From the NCBI RefSeq assembly GCF_014385165.1, contig NZ_JACRTF010000001.1, forward strand, positions 2,480,001-2,544,000: 64,000 nt of DNA. Reading direction: 5' to 3'. Below, in pieces: positions 53,501 to 62,166 of the stretch. The position numbers and the translations under genes were made by a program. The notes below the pieces were generated by a model that was given only the letters and a program-made list of their open reading frames with translations, searched no databases and had not been told where the DNA came from. The stretch's first letter is position 1. The number at the start of each line of letters is the position of its first letter. Source of the DNA: Jilunia laotingensis. GTDB lineage: Bacteria > Bacteroidota > Bacteroidia > Bacteroidales > Bacteroidaceae.

Positions 53501-56500
53501 TCATCTAATATCAAGTCTTCTTCCGACCAGTTTGTTACACCGACTTATATCAGCGGAGGTTTTCCGGCTCGTTCGGTATCTTCAATGGAAATAACGTATG
53601 CACCGACAAAGGCAGGTAGTCACTCCGGTACGGTTACGCTGACTGATGGCAATAATGTACAGTATCAGTTCATCATCCGTGGAATTGCTGCCGACCCGGC
53701 CGAGATCGTCATTGCCCCGACCGATATTCAGGTTGGAGAACTTGAGGTTGGAGCTACACCAATAGAAAAATCATTTACTATTTCAAATACGGGTAGCTAT
53801 CCGTTGGAATATGTATTTCCGAAATTCTCGGACGAGGTTATAACGGATATGGGAAAGGCTTCTCATAAGTTCGGCTATACTTATATTTCCAATTTGGATG
53901 GAGCAACTGACTTTGAATATGATAACAATCCTGCTTTGGTAAATGCAACGGATATAACCAGCCAGTTCACAGACGATAATGTATGGTCGAAAGCAATCTC
54001 TTTGGGCTTTTCATTCCCCTATTATGGAGAGACATACGATAAAGTTTATGTAACCAGCCATGGGGGTATTGCTATGGCTACAGGCCGGTTCTGCATGTTC
54101 CCGTCCGCATCTGCCGATTGTGTTGGTGGAATGGGTGCGATCATGGCTTATGGTACTCAACTGATCATGGGTGCCAACAGTAAAGTGGAATGGGCTAAGC
54201 AGGATGGTAAGTTCGTTGTGAAGTTCACGAACGTAATGGCAGTGGTTTATGATAATGACTATATTCCGGTCAGTTTCCATATGGCCTTGGCAAGCAACGG
54301 GGACGTAGAAATATTCTATGACGACTACACACCGGCCTCTGTGTTCGGTGAGGGATCGAATCTGTTTGTAGGTCTGAATGATATAGAGGTGAAAGATCCG
54401 ATGACCCTTACGGATACTGAAATTTCTGACGATCCGTATTCCGGCAAAGAGCCGACTGAAGAAGGGCAGTTATATAAAAAGATTGGGACGGGCTCGGCTG
54501 TGAAATTCCTGGCACCCGATAAATATATTATTAACAAACTGATCCCAGCGAACGGAGTGATCAATCCCGGTGAAAAATCGGTTATTACTGTCACAATGGC
54601 GGCTACGGAAGACATGTATGCAGGTGAACTGACCAATAAGTTGGTTTTGCTCAGCAATGATCCCAAACATACTACTTCCTATGTGACCTTCCGTGCAGTG
54701 GTAAAGGGAGATGTATTAAAACCGCTGGTAGAACTTGCATCTTCCGATGTGGATTTTGGAAATGTGTTCCGTACGGCTGTGAAGCAACTTCCGGTGACCA
54801 TTAAGAATGTGGGTAAAGATGTTTTGAACGTCACTTCGGTAACGTTGGCTGAGGGGAAATTTAATTTTGAAGCCCGTCTTCCGATTAGCATTGAACCGGG
54901 ACTTTCAAAAGACATTCTGGTAACTCTGCCTACGGAGAAAGAGGGTGAAGTAGCTGATGTGATGACGGTTGTCACTTCTGCTGGAACCGTAACCGCTAAT
55001 TTGGTAGCGAAGGTCATAGGTACGCCTGTCATTGCTTTGAATATGGAAGGCATTACCGAGACAATGGAGAGTGGGACTACCATGGAAAAGGTACTTGAAA
55101 TAAAGAATGAAGGTAACGAGCCTTTGGTATATTCCATTACTCCTAACGAGTTTATCGGACTTCCTCCTGCGGCAACAGACGGAAAATCATCAGTGGATTA
55201 CATCTATTCTGCTTCTGTTGATAATAAAGATGTTTCTGCGGAATGGGTGGACATTGAGACGAACGGATTGGGAGAGCAAAACAATCTGACTTATTATATG
55301 CAGCATGACTTTACTACTGTCGATTTGCCTTTTGATTTTCCGTTCTATGGCAAGACTTATAATAAGATGTATATCTATAACTCCGGATTTATCTCATTTA
55401 ATGAAAAGACGGACGATAAGATATGGCCGGAGCCTCCTTCACAATTCCCGACAACAGAGACGTTGTATACGAATATGATTGCACCCTACTGGGGTATGCA
55501 TTCCATGGATCAGACCAGAACAGCCGGAACTTTCCATTATATTACTGAAGACAGAGCAGTCGTTTCGTTCATGGAGTATGGCAATACGATGAATCGCGGA
55601 GTCTGTTTCCAGGTTATTATGAATAAGGACGGTTCATTTAAGTTCCAATACAAGGGCGCATTCCCGGACGCAGACATCTATAATATGTTTGGTTGGGCAG
55701 GTATCGCAAACGATGGCGGTACGAAAGGGGTAAACCTTCCTGCACGTACGGTTGCTTTCGGTCGTGCTATCGAGTTCTATCCCGTAATGACCGAAGAAAT
55801 CGCAACAGGTAGTGCTAAAAATGTGAATATGAAGGTGATGGCCAATAAGATGGCTGGAGATTACACAAGCAATCTGATCCTGAATACGAACGTACCGGGC
55901 AAAGAAAAGATCAATCTGCCTATCGAGTTAAATATCACGGGTATGCCGAAACCTGTATTCCCGGAAAAGATAGAAACTGAATGGGTTGTTGGAACGAATG
56001 CCGGATCAATGGGAGTACCGGAGGTTCTCTTCAAGGTTGCCAATCAGGGTACAGCCACATTTATGATCAATAACATTGAAATGGATGCACCGATGTCCGA
56101 TTTCGGGCCTGTACTCCAACTGTGGTACTATGGTGAACATTACGATCCGTGGTTTGATGAAACGACTATCGGCTGGGGAATTTATGAAGAAGGAACTTCG
56201 ATAACCGTTGGTGTCACACCGATAGAGTTTAAGGTTTTAGTAACAGATAACTATACGATCAATACCTATGAATGTCCGATTACATTTAATGTGACTGGAA
56301 TTGAAGGTAAGGAAAAGGTGGAAGTTCCGTTCAAGGTTAGTATTACGGATGCTCCAGTTATGGACTTTGATAAACCTGAAATTCGTGTCAGCAATGTGGC
56401 GAGCGATTATGAAGGTGAGGCTGAAATGACCATTACCAACAATGGTGCATATCCGTTGAGGTATGAAATATCACTCGATCCGACCGGTGAAGGTGAAGTG

Positions 56501-58315
56501 GAAGAAGAACAAGGCGGAGGCGGAGTCGATCCGATGAGCGAGATGGGGCACCGTGCTTTGTCTGTCGGAGAGCAACAGTCTTTGAGCCGAAACCTTACTG
56601 AAATGGATCGTCAAGGTTTAATGAAAGTAGCGGCCAAAGCTGGTGAATTGAACGCTTTGGATGTCCCTGTTGACATGGAATATAACCAATCGTTATATTA
56701 TCCGGCTATGCCGAAAACGTCCGCTGGTGTATATCAATATGGTAGCGGTACGGTATTCGGGCAATATAAAGCCGCCACTTATTATGTAGCGCCTGCAACG
56801 GGATTCAATCTGACGCATGTTTATACCGCAGCTACTGTTAAGACCTTGGAAAACGTTGATTTTAAGGTCGAGATTGTAAAAGGAGAAGATTTAGAGACAG
56901 GGGTTGTGATCGGTTCGGGGAGTTACCATTTGGACAAACAACCGGATCCGAATTACGGACTATTTATGACAATTCCATTGGAAAAGGCTGCCTATCTACA
57001 TCCGAATGAGAAATTCCATGTAGTGGTGACTTACCCCGTAGGATACATTACTCCTGCAATACTTGTAACCAAAGAAGAGGCGGTTGTAAGCAACCGTTAT
57101 ATGGGATGGCAAGATGGCTATGGATGGTTTGATGTGGCTACATTGCTCAAGGAGAATGTTGGCTCGGTAGGCTATATCATGTCTTGTATCGAAGAGGAGG
57201 CCGGTAGTTCGTGGGTTACAATGCTTACTCCGGATACTTCCGGTGAACTGGCGATTGGGGCAAGTAAGACGGTTAAAGTGAAGCTTGCTGCCGAAACAGC
57301 TCCTTTAGACAGAGACAATAAGGCGGTATTGGTTATAAAGAGTAATGATCCGGACAAACAACTGGTAAATTACCCGGTTTATCTGGACAAGAACGGTGCC
57401 CCGGAGATTTCAGTACCTTCTTCTAAAATTTATGCAAAAGAGGGAGCTACAACGAAGCTTAATGTTACTGTGACGGATAGTGACGGGGATGCATTTAGTG
57501 TGAAATTAAATGATGAAAGCGGTATCGCCAAGATGGAAAGTGCAACGGTTACTTCTGGAAACGCAACAGTGGAAAAAGTAGATGATACAACGATTAAGGT
57601 CCTTGTAGGAAGTGAAGCGACTACTGGCGCTGTGTCAGCGGAATTGGCTTTGGCACTGACACCGGACTATGGTACTGCCGGCTCGCATAGCTTTGAACTT
57701 ACTGCTACCGATGTTAAGAATAATGTGAGAACGTCTGTCGTAAACTATACGGTAGATCATGTAAATCGTGCCCCGATTGCCAAAGAGCAGAAAGATATGG
57801 AAGTGAAGATAGGATCGACCAGTCCGGTTTTATATCTATCTTCTTTGTTTGAAGATCCGGATGGTGATGAACTGACCTACAAAGTTTCAGCTTCGAAAAA
57901 TGACATAGTCGATATTTATAATACGGTTGGAAGTGTCATATTCTCCGGATTGAAGCTTGGCGCGGCAGATATAACCGTAACTGCTACGGACGTTGCCGGT
58001 GCCTCCGCGGTTTGCAAGTTCAAGGTAAAGGTTGTGACGGAAGTGGGAATTGGTGAAGTTGATATGAAGAATGCCGTTGCAGTATATCCTAATCCGGTTG
58101 TCGACAAAGCTAATGTAGCTTGTGATATCGATGCGGAAGGGGAAATCTCTTATAAGTTGTACAATGCCAACGGAGCGCTTTTATATAATGCACATGCAGT
58201 TAAAGCACGTGGCGAAGTGCAAGTGATTGATATGGACGGTTTTGCTTCAGGTGTTTACTATTTGGAATTGGACATCGATGGTACTAAGACAACTGTACCT
58301 GTGATGAAAAAATAG
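50564..58315 (+). CDS. Giant secreted subtilisin-like (S8) serine protease with FN3, Ig-like/ASPM-type, cadherin-like domains and T9SS-like tail
   Basis: The protein has 2583 residues. The signal peptide ends at FAQ (residue 23). A propeptide-like region runs to about 165. The peptidase S8 domain (about 165-510) has an intact triad: Asp211 (IAIIDGGVD), His266 (HGTHVAGT) and Ser443 (GTSMATPHVSG). An FN3 unit follows at about 510-620. Long runs of choice-of-anchor D/Ig-like sandwiches follow. Two modules are internally duplicated: a GFNLTH module (about 745 and 2085) and a beta module with FPYYGETYDKVYV (about 1150) and FPFYGKTYNKMYI (about 1590). Two cadherin-like units with D-x-D-G-D lie near 2305 and 2430, then a type IX sorting tail (VAVYPNPVVDKANV). 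A Gly/Glu-rich EEEQGGGG linker is at about 1985. Convergent with a sensor kinase. Confidence 0.88.
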   Translation: MSKHLQKWILLLFVLCSGAVFAQHPTVSPKKGVLRVKLQPEVAAQVAAAPRMRTAGGIVSTGITPLDRAGQKVKAVQMKRVFPYVEKFEAQRKEFGLDRWYEITFDEGVNPLEAKQIYSTVPGIQVAENIIPMELLGGNGGYVKLTPAQKAAMNAQAPSSDMPFNDPRLPLQWHYQNDGSMPGSVKGADINLFEAWKLATGSRDVLIAIIDGGVDFTHEDLAENMWINEAELNGTKGVDDDGNGYVDDIYGYNFVTNSGELYPHNHGTHVAGTVAAVNNNGIGVSGVAGGNGQGGVRLLSCQVFDSRTGAGDGNFAAALVYAAEMGASIAQCSWGWPAPDIIEQAVLDAIDYFTAKGGGDKLKGGLCIFSSGNDGSTGNYYPGCYEKVLCVGAMNYDKTVSSYSNYGDWVDVTAPGGLMDFDASQGVLSTLPGNEYGYNEGTSMATPHVSGIAALILSKYGKPDLSNETLREQLVTSVNDLYTDNPRYAGLAGSGYIDAWKALQMSDGEAPEPVSDFTLLPAQDNIMMEWIIPGASDNNVNHHTVYYSDKEFNSGSDLTKLESVTIDTKFLKSGDKITYELKGLEARTTYFIAIKSVDRWGNAAALSPVKSATTNSGPKMVLDKQSISMTVDAASSLVASDKFTISNEDEGLLKWESYSRTVNVMPASLVKADPGKLKAYDGNLSIVSYAKNPVVSADFMTEDFPLSINYASKGLVAYIGDVDLNLPNSQAQWFKVDPDKYPDGFNLTHLNVGGSYGKDPVIEIYEGSTITKSKLVQRFTGNFAYYFDVPLDEQLYFAPGESFWIVLHFAKGNVNPLGLGEAETDDYATYSYMSNDLGNTWMILKDALVDSKYEEMGGKAVWDITAKSLNPDWSTMMVLNPENGTVKAHEKQEVTISNDGQKLVNGSYKFSLKLKTNETGKTEQAIPVAMTVKGNKPELKTAKVIDFGDLLVGQTKTLKIEVINNGYGGFYGSYGSSLSSSNIKSSSDQFVTPTYISGGFPARSVSSMEITYAPTKAGSHSGTVTLTDGNNVQYQFIIRGIAADPAEIVIAPTDIQVGELEVGATPIEKSFTISNTGSYPLEYVFPKFSDEVITDMGKASHKFGYTYISNLDGATDFEYDNNPALVNATDITSQFTDDNVWSKAISLGFSFPYYGETYDKVYVTSHGGIAMATGRFCMFPSASADCVGGMGAIMAYGTQLIMGANSKVEWAKQDGKFVVKFTNVMAVVYDNDYIPVSFHMALASNGDVEIFYDDYTPASVFGEGSNLFVGLNDIEVKDPMTLTDTEISDDPYSGKEPTEEGQLYKKIGTGSAVKFLAPDKYIINKLIPANGVINPGEKSVITVTMAATEDMYAGELTNKLVLLSNDPKHTTSYVTFRAVVKGDVLKPLVELASSDVDFGNVFRTAVKQLPVTIKNVGKDVLNVTSVTLAEGKFNFEARLPISIEPGLSKDILVTLPTEKEGEVADVMTVVTSAGTVTANLVAKVIGTPVIALNMEGITETMESGTTMEKVLEIKNEGNEPLVYSITPNEFIGLPPAATDGKSSVDYIYSASVDNKDVSAEWVDIETNGLGEQNNLTYYMQHDFTTVDLPFDFPFYGKTYNKMYIYNSGFISFNEKTDDKIWPEPPSQFPTTETLYTNMIAPYWGMHSMDQTRTAGTFHYITEDRAVVSFMEYGNTMNRGVCFQVIMNKDGSFKFQYKGAFPDADIYNMFGWAGIANDGGTKGVNLPARTVAFGRAIEFYPVMTEEIATGSAKNVNMKVMANKMAGDYTSNLILNTNVPGKEKINLPIELNITGMPKPVFPEKIETEWVVGTNAGSMGVPEVLFKVANQGTATFMINNIEMDAPMSDFGPVLQLWYYGEHYDPWFDETTIGWGIYEEGTSITVGVTPIEFKVLVTDNYTINTYECPITFNVTGIEGKEKVEVPFKVSITDAPVMDFDKPEIRVSNVASDYEGEAEMTITNNGAYPLRYEISLDPTGEGEVEEEQGGGGVDPMSEMGHRALSVGEQQSLSRNLTEMDRQGLMKVAAKAGELNALDVPVDMEYNQSLYYPAMPKTSAGVYQYGSGTVFGQYKAATYYVAPATGFNLTHVYTAATVKTLENVDFKVEIVKGEDLETGVVIGSGSYHLDKQPDPNYGLFMTIPLEKAAYLHPNEKFHVVVTYPVGYITPAILVTKEEAVVSNRYMGWQDGYGWFDVATLLKENVGSVGYIMSCIEEEAGSSWVTMLTPDTSGELAIGASKTVKVKLAAETAPLDRDNKAVLVIKSNDPDKQLVNYPVYLDKNGAPEISVPSSKIYAKEGATTKLNVTVTDSDGDAFSVKLNDESGIAKMESATVTSGNATVEKVDDTTIKVLVGSEATTGAVSAELALALTPDYGTAGSHSFELTATDVKNNVRTSVVNYTVDHVNRAPIAKEQKDMEVKIGSTSPVLYLSSLFEDPDGDELTYKVSASKNDIVDIYNTVGSVIFSGLKLGAADITVTATDVAGASAVCKFKVKVVTEVGIGEVDMKNAVAVYPNPVVDKANVACDIDAEGEISYKLYNANGALLYNAHAVKARGEVQVIDMDGFASGVYYLELDIDGTKTTVPVMKK

Positions 58316-58342
58316 TAAAGGGAGCTGATTAGAACAAAGTAT

Positions 58343-58380
58343 ATCCCGGAGTTACAGAGAACAGCCTGTAATTCCGGGAT
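58343..58380 (+). terminator. Rho-independent terminator of the giant protease gene
   Basis: ATCCCGGAGTTACAG (58343-58357) pairs with CTGTAATTCCGGGAT (58366-58380) with one G-U pair, followed by TCTTTTTATT. Confidence 0.85.
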
Positions 58381-58489
58381 TCTTTTTATTGGTCGTATTG
58401 GAAGAGCTTGCCTTGTACGCAGTTTTAAGCATCTGATCTATGGCTGAGGTAAGTCTTTTGCAGTTGTCTGTAACGTTTCACGTTGTTCA

Positions 58490-60613
58490 TTATCTATCAT
58501 CCTTGCCCATCGGTATGGTAAATATGAATTTAGCTCCTTGGGTTGTATGCGGATCTATTTGTATGTTTCCGTTCATATGCCGGGCTATCAGTCGGCAAAG
58601 GTACAATCCTAATCCGTTTCCGTGAGTGAAAGTATCCAGTTTGGTAAATCGTTGGAAGATATATTCCTGTTTGTCCGCAGGTATCCCGCATCCCGTATCC
58701 GCTACACTGATAATAACTTTCTTTTGTTCTTTATTACAGCGGCAGGATAACAGTATGCTTCCTTCACGGGTGAACTTGTTGGCATTGTTTAACAACGATC
58801 TCAGTAATAAGGATAAATATTGGGGATGGGTATGTGCAAAGCAGCCTTCTCTTGGAAGATCGAGTAAATATTGAATCTTGTCTTTCCCTTCTTTTTTGTG
58901 CAATAGTTCCATTTCTGTGCGGCATAAAGCTGTTACCTCCACCTCTTCTAGAGTCAGTGCTTCCGTAAGGCTATCCAGATTGGCAACTTCGATCAGGCTG
59001 TCGAGCAGTGACGTCAGCAGATGAGTGTTTTCCTGTATGATCATCTGATATTCTTTTCGTTCTTCCGGAAGGGTAGCATCGTCAATAAGTACCTCTGAGA
59101 ATCCATTTATGGAATTAAGCGGTGTACGGATTTCGTGGCATATGGAGTTGATAAAGGACGATTTCATTTGTTCGCTTTCCTGGGCTTTTATGCTTTGCCG
59201 GTAAATTTCCTCTTGTAGTTTCCGTGTTTTCTTCAGACTTTTATAGTAGTAGACACTGACACTGATTGCAACAATGAGTGTGCAGATGGCAAAAATGAAC
59301 CCGATCAGTCTGCTTTGGGCGGTAATCGAGGTCTTTTCCAGTTCCAGACGGTTCACGTCATTTTTTAGCCGCAGTGCTTCCACCCTTTCTACATACTCTT
59401 TTTTTATCAAGGAATCCGATACTTGTATCGCTCGTTCATAAGCTATGCAGGCATCTTCAGGGCGCTTGACGTTAGTTAGCAGTTTTGCTTTATCCTTATA
59501 TACTCTGAGTATTCGACTGAAACCGGGGGCGCGTCCCGTTTCAATCATATTGATAAGCGAGTCACAGTTGGATATTGCTTCTTTCTCATGGTGCATGTTT
59601 GTAAGAAAGAGATAGGCCGTTTCATAAAGATAGATTTTGTTCTTGTCAAGAAATTCATCTTTGGCAGAAAGCATATGGTCGCGAAACAGATTGTACATTT
59701 TGTAAGCTTCATCATCGCTGACATGCATCGCCCCACGAATTAATTGTGTATAAAAATCTACATACGTATTATCCTTATATAGAAAAGGACGTGGATACAT
59801 CACTGCCGAAACTGTATAAAAGTCTTTATGAGCATTGATCGCATCAGTGGTCACTTGTTGCAGTCTTTTGTAATCTTGTTCTTGGTTGTATCCGCTACTT
59901 AGAAGGGAAAATATGCTGCTTAGGTAGTATCTTTTAGTATAAAGGGGGAATTCCTGTGCAATGTCCCAAGCCTCCTGCCATAGGGGTATCTGTTCTTTAT
60001 AAACGCCCTTCTTTCCTTGGCCATTCATTTCCCAAACTCTCATTAGACCTTCATTGTAGAGACGGTTTACTTTTTGATATTTATCTTCATGAGGTTGTAA
60101 TGCCTGGAATTCATTACGTATTTGCTTGAAAAGTTCTTTTTGAGTGTTTGCATCATTCTCTGTATTTATCTTCCGGTTGATTATGGTCATTTTGAAGAAC
60201 GTGGCTGCACCTTCAGCGGGCGTGCCTTTTTCGATATCGGCAATTGTTTTGATGTAATAATTATAAAGTGAATCTTCTTTTTCTTCGTGGGTGGCATGGC
60301 GAATGACGATGTTCATAATTGATACGAAAAGTCCGTATACATCACGACCTTCTTTTGATTCATTGAACAATTGCCTGACATAGCCTGCTTCGTTATTCAT
60401 ACCTTCCGTGACATCTTTGAGGTCGAGCAGTAGCTCTATACGCTTATGCGGGTCTTTTGCTTTGTCTAACGCTATGTTCAGACTGTCTTCACGAATGGGC
60501 ATGGGAGAAGTTAATCTGCCTTCCGGATTATCTTCCTGAGATGCTTGTGCCTGAGTTGTGATAGTGCTAAGACAGAAGAAAACGAAATATAGGATATACC
60601 GCAGATTACTCAT
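58490..60613 (-). CDS. TPR-containing membrane sensor histidine kinase
   Basis: The protein has 707 residues. A signal peptide ends near TTQAQ (residue 23). A long outside helical domain with TPR-like repeats runs to about 405. A single membrane helix is at about 425-448 (LIGFIFAICTLIVAISVSVY). A coiled coil leads to HisKA with the phospho-acceptor His493 in ICHEIRTPLNSINGF. The ATPase domain has the N-box LRSLLNNANKFTREG, the G1 box VADTGCGIPADK and the G2 box THGNGLGLYLC. No receiver domain is attached and no response regulator gene is adjacent, so its partner is unknown. It is convergent with the protease gene, which does not prove a link. Confidence 0.92.
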   Translation of the reverse strand: MSNLRYILYFVFFCLSTITTQAQASQEDNPEGRLTSPMPIREDSLNIALDKAKDPHKRIELLLDLKDVTEGMNNEAGYVRQLFNESKEGRDVYGLFVSIMNIVIRHATHEEKEDSLYNYYIKTIADIEKGTPAEGAATFFKMTIINRKINTENDANTQKELFKQIRNEFQALQPHEDKYQKVNRLYNEGLMRVWEMNGQGKKGVYKEQIPLWQEAWDIAQEFPLYTKRYYLSSIFSLLSSGYNQEQDYKRLQQVTTDAINAHKDFYTVSAVMYPRPFLYKDNTYVDFYTQLIRGAMHVSDDEAYKMYNLFRDHMLSAKDEFLDKNKIYLYETAYLFLTNMHHEKEAISNCDSLINMIETGRAPGFSRILRVYKDKAKLLTNVKRPEDACIAYERAIQVSDSLIKKEYVERVEALRLKNDVNRLELEKTSITAQSRLIGFIFAICTLIVAISVSVYYYKSLKKTRKLQEEIYRQSIKAQESEQMKSSFINSICHEIRTPLNSINGFSEVLIDDATLPEERKEYQMIIQENTHLLTSLLDSLIEVANLDSLTEALTLEEVEVTALCRTEMELLHKKEGKDKIQYLLDLPREGCFAHTHPQYLSLLLRSLLNNANKFTREGSILLSCRCNKEQKKVIISVADTGCGIPADKQEYIFQRFTKLDTFTHGNGLGLYLCRLIARHMNGNIQIDPHTTQGAKFIFTIPMGKDDR

Positions 60614-60756
60614 GCCATATTATAACTTGTTTATTCATTAGTTTTACTTGTATAAAACAGCCTGCTAAGATATACAAAATATTTCTGAAGTCAATGATTT
60701 TGAACTAAAATATGCTATAATTTATCCTACAGTGTGGTAATCTGAAAATAATCCGT

Positions 60757-60764
60757 TAAATTTG
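60757..60764 (+). promoter_or_regulatory. -7 box for the tsaB operon
   Basis: TAAATTTG lies 24 bp upstream of ATG 60789 and overlaps the alternative start at 60762, which it therefore excludes. Confidence 0.65.
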
Positions 60765-60788
60765 CGACAATTTAATAATCTGATAATT

Positions 60789-61478
60789 ATGTCATGTATC
60801 TTACATATAGAGACCTCTACCACCGTATGTTCGGTAGCGGTAAGTGAAGATGGGCAGACTATTTTTGTGCAGGAAGATCTTAAAGGCCCTTCACATGCCG
60901 TGTCCTTGGGAGTCTTTGTTGATGAGGCTTTGTCGTTTATCGATAACCATGCCATTCCATTGGATGCGGTAGCTGTGAGTTGTGGACCTGGTTCATATAC
61001 AGGGCTCCGTATCGGGGTTTCGATGGCTAAGGGCATTTGTTATGGAAGGAATGTTCCGTTGATAGGTATTCCTACTTTGGAAGTATTATCCGTACCCGTT
61101 TTGCTTTATCATGAATTGCCGGAAAATGCCTACCTTTGTCCCATGATCGATGCTCGCCGAATGGAAGTATATGCGGCCATTTATGATCGTAGTCTGAATG
61201 TCGTACGGGAAATTTCAGCCGATATTGTAGATGAAAATTCTTACCTTGACATTTTGAATGAACATCCGGTTTATTTCTTTGGGAATGGAGCGGGCAAATG
61301 CCGTGAGAAGATTACACATCCGAATGCACATTTCATCGATGACATTCATCCTTTGGCAAAGATGATGTTTCCTTTGGCCGAAAAAGCTGTGGCAAACAAG
61401 GAATATAAGGATGTAGCTTACTTTGAACCTTTCTATTTGAAAGAATTTGTGGCTTCACTGCCGAAAAAGCTGTTATAG
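60789..61478 (+). CDS. tsaB: tRNA threonylcarbamoyladenosine biosynthesis protein TsaB
   Basis: Partner of TsaD and TsaE in forming t6A at position 37 of ANN-decoding tRNAs. It has 229 residues. The ASKHA-type fold is seen in SCILHIETSTTVCSVAVSED, GPSHAVSLGVFVDEAL and VAVSCGPGSYTGLRIGVSMA, with the GPGSYTGLR motif typical of TsaB. The C-terminal half (ENAYLCPMIDARRMEVYAAI) agrees with the family. It leads the plus-strand unit tsaB-DUF4290-murA-rimM. Confidence 0.95.
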   Translation: MSCILHIETSTTVCSVAVSEDGQTIFVQEDLKGPSHAVSLGVFVDEALSFIDNHAIPLDAVAVSCGPGSYTGLRIGVSMAKGICYGRNVPLIGIPTLEVLSVPVLLYHELPENAYLCPMIDARRMEVYAAIYDRSLNVVREISADIVDENSYLDILNEHPVYFFGNGAGKCREKITHPNAHFIDDIHPLAKMMFPLAEKAVANKEYKDVAYFEPFYLKEFVASLPKKLL

Positions 61479-61526
61479 CTTCTCGTTTCTTTTGATTTCT
61501 ATTAATTAAATATTTAATTTTCGCTT

Positions 61527-62141
61527 ATGCAATATAACACCCAGCAGAAAAGGATGCCGCTTCCAGAATATGGGCGAAGTATACAGAACATGGTTGATTT
61601 TGCACTTACAATTCAGGACCCGGCAGAGCGTCAGCGTTGTGCAAATACCATTATTAATATCATGGGAAATATGTTCCCTCATTTAAGGGATGTGCCCGAT
61701 TTTAAGCATAAACTGTGGGATCATCTGGCTATCATGGCCGATTTTAAACTGGACATTAAGTATCCTTATGAGGTGATCCGTGAAGAAAATCTGGGTACGA
61801 AACCGGACATGATTCCTTATCCCAGTACTAAAATCCGTTATCGTCATTATGGTCGTACACTAGAGATATTGATCAAGAAAGCATGTGATTATCCGGAAGG
61901 GGATGAAAAGAGAAATTTAGTGGCCCTGATCTGTAACCATATGAAGAAAGATTATATGGCTTGGAACAAGGATACGGTCGATGAACGTAAAATAGCAGAG
62001 GACCTTGCGGAACTTTCTAATGGTAAGTTGCGGATGGATGATGACATCATTCGTTTGATGGCCGATCGCCTTGCTCAGAATTATCGTCCGAAGATGAATT
62101 ATAATAATAACCGGAATAATAATCAGCGAAGAAAATACTAA
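61527..62141 (+). CDS. DUF4290 domain protein
   Basis: The protein has 204 residues of unknown function, conserved in Bacteroidetes next to murA. The N-terminus MQYNTQQKRMPLPEYGRSIQ and AERQRCANTIINIMGNMFPH are recognisable family sequence. It looks helical and soluble, with no signal peptide. The last 15 residues (MNYNNNRNNNQRRKY) are Asn/Arg-rich low complexity, which could bind nucleic acid, but that is speculation. It sits 48 bp after tsaB and 25 bp before murA. Confidence 0.88.
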   Translation: MQYNTQQKRMPLPEYGRSIQNMVDFALTIQDPAERQRCANTIINIMGNMFPHLRDVPDFKHKLWDHLAIMADFKLDIKYPYEVIREENLGTKPDMIPYPSTKIRYRHYGRTLEILIKKACDYPEGDEKRNLVALICNHMKKDYMAWNKDTVDERKIAEDLAELSNGKLRMDDDIIRLMADRLAQNYRPKMNYNNNRNNNQRRKY

Positions 62142-62166
62142 TCTCTCGCCATAAACCATCCTATCT

